The notes under the pieces: model-generated
The model's database searches: none
What the model saw: only the letters and a program-made list of their open reading frames with translations
What the model was told of the DNA's origin: nothing
NCBI GenBank assembly: GCA_001566295.1
Contig: KQ964285.1
Location: forward strand, 1-64,000
Direction: 5' to 3'
DNA length: 64,000 nt
Origin: Microdochium bolleyi
Lineage: Eukaryota > Ascomycota > Sordariomycetes > Xylariales > Microdochiaceae
Position numbers and translations under genes: made by a program
Part shown: one piece after another, positions 57,501 to 64,000 of the stretch
Layout: the number at the start of each line of letters is the position of its first letter
How positions within the stretch are numbered: position 1 is the first letter of the stretch

Positions 57501-60500
57501 GGCGACTTCGTACTGGCACGAGTCGCGCCGGTCCAAGAACCACCGCGCGCCGCCCGCCCCTCGGCACGACCTGATCGGCGCCCGCATCGACGACAGCAAC
57601 CCGCTCGAGCCCATCTGGCGCAACTACCTGCGCGTCAACGAGCTGCCCTGGCTGCGCGACCACAAGATCAACGGAGACATCGTGATGCCCGCCGCGGGCA
57701 TGATCTGCATGGCCATCGAGGCGGCGCGGCAGATTGCCGAGACGGACGGCACAGCCGACACTGTCAAGGGGTTTGCGCTGCGCGACGTGTGCATCAACAA
57801 GCCCCTCGTGATCCCCGAGGCTGCCGACGCCGGCGTCACGGGCGGCATCGAGGTCCTGCTGAACCTCAAGCGCCGCAAGCTAGGCATGGGCAGCGGAGCC
57901 GGCATCTGGCACGAGTTCGCTCTGTACTCTGCTGGCAGCGGCGGCGATGCCAACTTTGTCGAGCACGCGTGCGGCCTGATCGAGCTGCAGCAGAGCCGTG
58001 GCGCGACCGAGGTCGATGGCGGCCGCGAGCAGGTCCTCGAGATTCAGGCACGCCGGGCCAAGTACAAGGACTTCGGCCTGGTCTGTAACGATCCTGTCGC
58101 GACGGCCTCGCACTACGGCTTCTGCGACTCGCAGGGACTGCAGATTGGCCCGCTGTTCCGGGGCCTGACGAGCCTGGCCAAGAGGGACAACAACGTCATC
58201 TTCCAGGCCACAGTCCAGGACTCCAAGGCGATGATGCCCGCGCAGGCCGAGAGCGAGATGCTCGTTCACCCTGCGACGCTCGATGCCCTGCTGCAAGTCA
58301 TGCTCGTAGCGATCCCACGCCAGGAGGACGTGCCCAAGCAGGTTTGGATCCCGTCCAAGATCAAGGAGATCAACATCTCGCACGACGTGCTCCGCAAGCC
58401 TGGAGAGGTGCTGCACGGCACCTGCGAGTCGAGCCGCAGTGGCTTCCGCGAGATGGTCGGCACCATCATGACGGGCGACGACAAGTTCGACTCGACGGCC
58501 GGCATCAGCATGGAGGGCGTGACGTTCACCGGCCTGGGCTCGGCGCAGAGCATGCCCCACGGTGTCGAGCAGGGCGAGCAGGCCCGCCTCAAGTTGTGCT
58601 CCGAGCTGCAGTGGAAGCCCGACCTCGACACGCTGACTCCCGAGAACGAGTACTCTGTGCTGTCCGAGGGCAACAACCTCGCGGGCGAGGACCTTGCTCG
58701 GTTCTGCACGCAGTCGCACAAGGTGATACAAGTGCTCTGCCGCAGGTCGCTCGAGAAGCTGAGCACGATCGACCGCGCCAGTCTGCCGGGCTATCTTGTC
58801 CAGTTCGCTGACTGGATGCGGACACGCAGCGAGATGGGTGACACGACCGCCCTCTCGCGCAGCCAAGAAGACGATCTCCTCGCCGACTTCGCCGCTTCGT
58901 ACCCCTTTGACGGCAAGTTCTGTATGCACGTCTTTGACAGCCTCGAAGCCATCTTCAAGCAGGAGACGACGGGTATCGCCACGCTCATGCAGGATGATAT
59001 GCTCAACCGCTTCTACCGCGAGACGTATGCCTGTGACCTCTCTATCCGCATCTTCCAGAACTGGTTCGACCTCAAGGGCCACAAGCAGCCCGGGATGAAA
59101 GTCATCGAGATCGGCGCCGGTACCGCATCCATGACCATCCCCGCGCTCAAGACGCTCGGCGGCCAGGACGGTGAAACGCCGCGGTTCGCCAGCTGGACAT
59201 TTACTGATATCTCGGCGGGTTGGTTCGAGAATGCCAAGAAGGTGCTCGAGGACTGGGGCTCGCGGGTCGAGTACAAGCGCCTCGACGTCGAGACCGATCC
59301 TGCAGAGCAGGGCTTCGAGCTCGGGCAGTACGATGTCGTGCTGGCTGTCAATGTGCTCCACGCGACAAAGGACCTCAAGCGCACGCTCGAGCACTGCCGC
59401 AGCCTGCTCAAGCCCGGCGGCAAGATCCTGCTCGGCGAGAACACCAACGTCATGGATCTCAGCTCCTTCATCTTCGGCACTGTCCCTGGCTGGTGGGTGT
59501 CCGAGGACGGCCGCAAGGACGGGCCCCTGATCAGCGAGGCCGAGTGGGATGTCGAGCTCAAGAAGGCCGGCTTCACGGGCACTGACATTGCCGCCCAGGA
59601 CCACAATGACCCTGTCGCGCACCGCATGTCCATGCTTGTCAGCACGCGGCTCGACAAGGACAGCAAGACCACGCCTCCGAAAGACCTCATCATCCTCGAG
59701 CCCAGCACCGCTTCGAGCCACGTCCGCCACCTCGCTCAGCTCCTCAGCAAGAAGCTGCAGGCGCTCGGCCACAAGACACAGGTGCAGACGCTGGAGGAGG
59801 CGTCTCGCAGCGAGGAAGGCAAGTCCTTTGGCAAAGGCAAGTCGTTCGTCTCGCTGCTCGAGTACGACGAGTCCTTCTTTGAGGAGCTGCAGGAGCAGCA
59901 GTTCGAGCATGTCAAAGAGGTCCTCCTGCACTGCGCCGAGATGCTCTGGGTCACCCGGTCCGATGTCAAGGACGGCCCAGCACACCCCTCGAAGCGCATC
60001 GTCTCTGGTCTGCTGCGCTGCATCAAGACCGAGGATGCTACCCGCCACGTCTACGAGCTGCACCTCACTCGTGACCGGCTTGGTGAGGCCGGCCTCGAGT
60101 CCACCGCCGAGGCAATCAACACTCGTCTTAGCAGCATCTGGTCGGCGGCCGTGCTCTCCGACAACAGGGGCCGCGACGAATCTGAGACGGTCGAGCGCGA
60201 TGGTGTCTTGTGCATCCCGCGGTACTTCCCGCAGAAGACGCTCAACCGCTCGCTGCTGCTCAAGGAGACGGGAGCATCCCCCGAGGTGGACAGCCTCGTC
60301 CAGCCGAACCGTGATCTCAAGCTGACCATCGGCACACCGGGCATGCTCGATACCCTCCACTTCATCGATGATGATGCCCCGACCAAGGCGCTGGGCGAGG
60401 AGGAGGTTGAGATCAAGACACAGGCCTGTGCCATGAACTTTTTGTAAGTGACTGCCCTCTCAGCCCCTTTCTGTGTATGTGTGACAGCACTAACTCTTTA

Positions 60501-62678
60501 CCGCTAAGGGACCTCATGATCGCCATGGGCCAGGTTCAGCACCCAATCCTTGGTTACGAGGCGGGTGGTCTTGTAACCCGTGTCGGCTCCAAGGTCAACC
60601 GCTTCAAGAAGGGAGATAGAGTGCTGTACATGGGTCTCGGCGCCATGCGCACCACGATCCGGGCACACCAGCTGTCCGTCCACGCAATCCCGTCCAAGCT
60701 CTCGATCGAGGAGGCGGTCACGATCCCCATCGCCTACACCACGGCCTACCAATCACTCATTGAGGTCGCCCACGTGCGCAAGGGCGAGACGGTCCTCGTC
60801 CACGCCGCGGCGGGTGGCCTCGGCCAGGCACTTGTGCAGATCTGCAAGCTGCTCGGCGCGACTGTCCTCGCGACCGTTGGCAACAACGACAAGAAGCAGG
60901 CTGTCGTCGACCTGGGCGTCGCCCCCGAGCACATCTTCAGCTCGCGTGACTTGACGTTTGCCCAGGGTGTGAAACGCGTCACGGGCGGCAAGGGCGTTGA
61001 CGTGGTCGTCAACTCCCTCGCTGGCGAGGGTCTGCGGAAGAGCTGGGAGTGCCTCGCCCCCTACGGCCGCTTCATTGAGGTTGGCAAGAAGGACATCCTG
61101 GGCAACTCCGGCCTCGACATGCGACCGTTCCTCAGCAACACGCTCTTCGCGGGCGTCAACCTCGAGCACATGATGAGCCATGACCCGCAGCGTGGCGCGG
61201 AACTAGTCGCCAAGGTGCTCCGCCTGTTCCAGCACGGCGACATCGACCTCATCAAGCCCATCTCGGTCTACGACTTCTCCGACATGGAGTCCGTGTTCCG
61301 CCAGATGCAGCGCGGCACGCACATTGGCAAGCTCGTCCTCAAGATCACCCCCGAGTCCCAGGTGCCCGTCATGCCCCAGCTCAACATCCCCTGCTCGCTG
61401 AACCCCAATGCCACCTATCTCCTTGTGGGTGGTCTCGGTGGTCTTGGACGTGCCCAGGCAATGCTCCTCGCCGAGCACGGCGCGAAGCACATCGCCTTCA
61501 TTTCTCGCTCCGGCGACGCCAAGCCTGAAGCCCGCGAGCTCATTGCTCGCCTGCGCGAGATGGGCATCAACGCACACTCGTATGCAGCAGACGTTGCCAA
61601 CAAGAGCCAGCTCAAGGAGGTCACCGACAGCCTGGCGTCCACGATGCCGCCCGTCCGCGGCGTCATGCAGGGCGCCATGGTGCTCCAGGACAGCCTGTTC
61701 CACCGCATGACGTATCAGCAGTGGGTGGGTGCCACGCGGCCCAAGATCCAGGGCACGTGGAACCTGCACGAGCTGCTGCCCAAGGACCTCGACTTCTTCA
61801 TCTCGCTGTCCTCGCTGGCCGGCATCATCGGGTCCATCTCGCAGTCCAACTACGCCGCAGGCAATGCCTACCAAGACGCCCTCATGCACTACCGCAAGGC
61901 CCAGGGCTTGGCCGCGACCAGTTTGGATCTTGGCCTGATGCGTGGCATCGGCTATGTCGAGGAGAACGAGGACGCTGCTGCTCACACAAGCTCTCTGAAA
62001 TTCGTAAGTGTCCCCTTTGCTCCGCCTTCCAAACCCAGTCCATCTTTTCCCGAGTCACACGTCGCTAACTGCCATCCCCCGTAACAACAGACCGCCGTCC
62101 AGGCCGACCAGTTCTACCACATTGTCCGCGCCGCCATGACTGGCTCGACCACTGGCGGCGACCGCGCAGCCAACCCGATGCCCACGCAGCTCCTGCTGGG
62201 CGGCGGCAGCGGCGGGTCCCAGGAGGCCTCGCACGCCGCCGGCATCTCGGGCGACTACTACTGGCTGCGCACGCTCGCGCACTTTGCGTACATGCAGCTC
62301 ATGGACGTGCGCCTCGACTCGGCCTCGGGCTCGGCCGCCGCGGGCCAGGGCAAGGGCAACGTGCTGATCGCGCAGCTCCGGGCGTCCGCCAACATCGACC
62401 AGGCGACCGAGACGGTGACACAGATCCTGCTCGAGAAGATTGCCAAGAGCATCATGACGTCCGCGTCCGACATTGACACCAGCAAGCCCGTGTACAGCTA
62501 CGGTGTGGACAGCCTGGTGGCCGTCGAGCTGCGCAACTGGGTCGGCATGGAGCTCCAGAGCGAGATCAACATCTTCGACCTCACGAGCAGCGCGCCCATC
62601 ACCGACGTGTGCAGGAAGATTGCCAACAGGAGTGCAATTGTGGCGGAAGCGCTGCGGCATCAGCTCGAGTCACACTGA
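54588..62678 (+). CDS. Highly reducing polyketide synthase (KS-AT-DH-CMeT-ER-KR-ACP)
   Basis: A type I iterative HR-PKS building a reduced, C-methylated chain from malonyl-CoA and SAM. Six exons (54588-54767, 54831-55138, 55207-55355, 55421-60443, 60509-62003, 62091-62678), all in frame, give 2580 aa. KS: Cys176 (DTACSSS), His313 (EFHGTGT), His353 (QIGHTEGTAG). AT: FTGQGAQ at 544-550, Ser632 (GHSSGE). DH: from about 928, His960 (HKINGDIVMP) and Asp1167 (DALLQ). CMeT: SAM motif EIGAGT (1442-1447) and 'LAVNVLHATKDL'. ER: from about 1888, NADPH site AAAGGLGQA near 1986-1994. KR: GGLGGLG near 2193, Tyr2335 (YAAGNAY). ACP: Ser2526 (GVDSLVAVEL). No domain shows a missing catalytic residue and there is no thioesterase. 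The FSH hydrolase and a Zn2Cys6 gene flank it. Product not predictable by eye. Confidence 0.97.
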
Positions 62679-63749
62679 GGCTGAGCAAGTGCTAGGGCAA
62701 AACGCGGTCGGCTTCGGTTCCGACCTGACATCTTTTGAAGGATATATAGAGGTATTCGTCTTCACTTGAACCACTAGGCAGGATGCAATGAGATCTAGAC
62801 AGAGCACTTGAATAAATATCAATGGGGCAAAACATTTTGCAATGTTCCACAGCGTAAAGTCCAGTGACCTCTCTGGATGGGCGTGAAGACGTTAAGATGA
62901 ATATTCCAACTCGAAGTGAGTACTAAACTTCCCGAAGAGAACAATTTTGTTGGACAAGGTGGAAAGACCTGACAGCGATTCTATCATCGTCGTCACCGCC
63001 GTGTATGCATGATGTGGCTTGCTGTTCCTTTTACAGGGTGTTGATCAATGTGCCCTGCTCTCCTTTCCGCTCTACCCCCGGGTGCGGGGAGATGCTCCCG
63101 GGTCTCGTTACGCAACGGCGCCACGAGGCTACCCCAAGGCAGCTTACTCCAGAGCTTGGACAGACGCTAGCCGGGGTAGTCGCTCGATCCTCCACATGAA
63201 GCATGGCTGAGGAAAGTTTCCTGACTTGCGACAACCTTCCACACCCGCTGGTCTCCATGATCACGCCTCACCGTTCCACATCCATGAGACGTTTGCCCGC
63301 TCCTGGCCTCATATGGTTTAGATCGGGAACAGGAAGCGTTCGATCAGCTACGTCAAGCTACAAGGACCATGTCCTGGTGGCAGGCTTAAAGCACGGAGGA
63401 CATTTAAGTTTGGTAAAGCACTCTCGTGTGCGTACCCCGCGCTATCTGGAGACCCCGGTAATTCTCAGCGGCAGCTCTGAAGCCTCTACCTCTGTGCCCC
63501 TGACCTCCGATTTCATCTCCCTCGCGGCGTGCTGCATGTTTCCTCCTCCCGCAGCCCCCGAGCTGAAGCTCGCTTGCCTGTCTGTCTGCGCGTATCCATC
63601 CACAACACCCCAACCTAGATGTCCCGCTGTGCAAGACCACTCATTACTTGGTCAAAACATTGCGTTCTTGCACACTGGTCTTGCACAACCCACCGTGGGC
63701 CTTCTCACCCCCAGGGCGGGTCGCTTGGACAGAGAAGTGCCACGCCAAT
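62679..63749. other. Intergenic, PKS 3' side to regulator promoter
   Basis: About 1.07 kb. The first part, with 'gaataaatatc' near 62810, probably contains the PKS polyadenylation site. An open frame at 63203-63760 runs into the regulator start but has no protein features and is probably leader sequence. Confidence 0.5.
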
Positions 63750-64000
63750 ATGTCAGGTAAGTCATGATGCCCATCTCCACACGTCTTGGCTCCTCCAGAC
63801 CCTCCAGCTGCCACGGGTCATGAGCTGCCTACACTAACAGCTCGGGGTTCAGACACTTCTCCATCCGCGGCCCCGGTTTCCAAGAGGAAGCGCGTCGCCT
63901 TAGCCTGCAATGTCTGCCGCACTCGCAAGTCTCGTGTATGCTCCCCTTACCCTTTCGTTGTCGTTTACCAGACACATCGCCTCTTCGTTTGGGCCCGGCT
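63750..64000 (+). CDS. Zn2Cys6 transcription factor, 5' end only (cut by window)
   Basis: Start of a probable cluster regulator. Exon 1 is 63750-63756 (ATG TCA G), spliced over 63757-63840 (donor GTAAGT, acceptor CTAACAG) to exon 2 (63841-63935), followed by a donor GTATGC. The product so far reads 'MSARGSDTSPSAAPVSKRKR' then 'VALACNVCRTRKSR', i.e. the first C-x2-C of a zinc cluster and the basic hexamer. The next Cys is expected at the start of the following exon, outside the window. An intron within the zinc cluster is common in this family. Its position beside the HR-PKS suggests it is the pathway regulator. Confidence 0.8.

Noticed and set aside
57880..60360. 826-codon open frame on the minus strand
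   Set aside because: It lies wholly antisense to the PKS DH-CMeT region. Long antisense frames are expected from GC-rich codon bias, and it shows no domain.

Overview
The window is the left end of a chromosome from a filamentous ascomycete fungus. It opens with 15 uninterrupted copies of the telomere unit CTAACC. Its genes carry short (50-175 nt) introns with GTAAGT/GTATGT-type donors and CTAAC-type branch points. The gene content (four Zn2Cys6 regulators, a PTH11-like receptor, an HMT1-type ABC half-transporter, a highly reducing polyketide synthase, an FSH serine hydrolase) is typical of Pezizomycotina. A sordariomycete is my guess, not something the sequence proves. Exon structures below were built by hand from splice motifs and reading-frame continuity.

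Region 1 (1-1773) is telomere plus gene-free subtelomere with diverged repeats. Region 2 (1774-16345) looks like a small subtelomeric metabolic cluster: a Zn2Cys6 regulator, a Baeyer-Villiger-type monooxygenase, a broken cytochrome P450, a second Zn2Cys6 regulator, an MFS transporter and a divergently transcribed nitrilase. A decayed second copy of the 3' part of the MFS gene lies upstream of the second regulator. The MFS-nitrilase promoter holds two near-identical 24-bp GC-rich dyads, a plausible operator for a Zn2Cys6 protein.

Region 3 (16576-28068) mixes secreted plant-polymer enzymes (PL9-like pectate lyase, tannase/feruloyl esterase), a SET/MYND protein, a PTH11-like receptor with a one-base anomaly, a frameshifted berberine-bridge-type oxidase and a secreted lipocalin-like protein. 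All three genes with frame problems lie between 8 and 27 kb from the telomere; the genes beyond 27 kb all read cleanly.

Region 4 (28069-48627) is more ordinary: a secreted 5'-nucleotidase, an HMT1-type ABC half-transporter, an alpha/beta hydrolase with a polyglutamine tract encoded by 30 pure CAG codons, a small secreted cysteine-rich protein, a Ysc84/SYLF protein, a DsbA/GST-kappa-like oxidoreductase and a large Zn2Cys6 regulator. Long gene-poor stretches separate them.

Region 5 (52321-64000) is the left part of a polyketide cluster. A LovG-like FSH hydrolase is divergent from a complete 2580-residue HR-PKS (KS-AT-DH-CMeT-ER-KR-ACP, all catalytic residues visible, no thioesterase). The first exons of a further Zn2Cys6 regulator run off the window end. 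The PKS probably makes a methylated, reduced polyketide chain that the hydrolase releases; the product cannot be read from the sequence.
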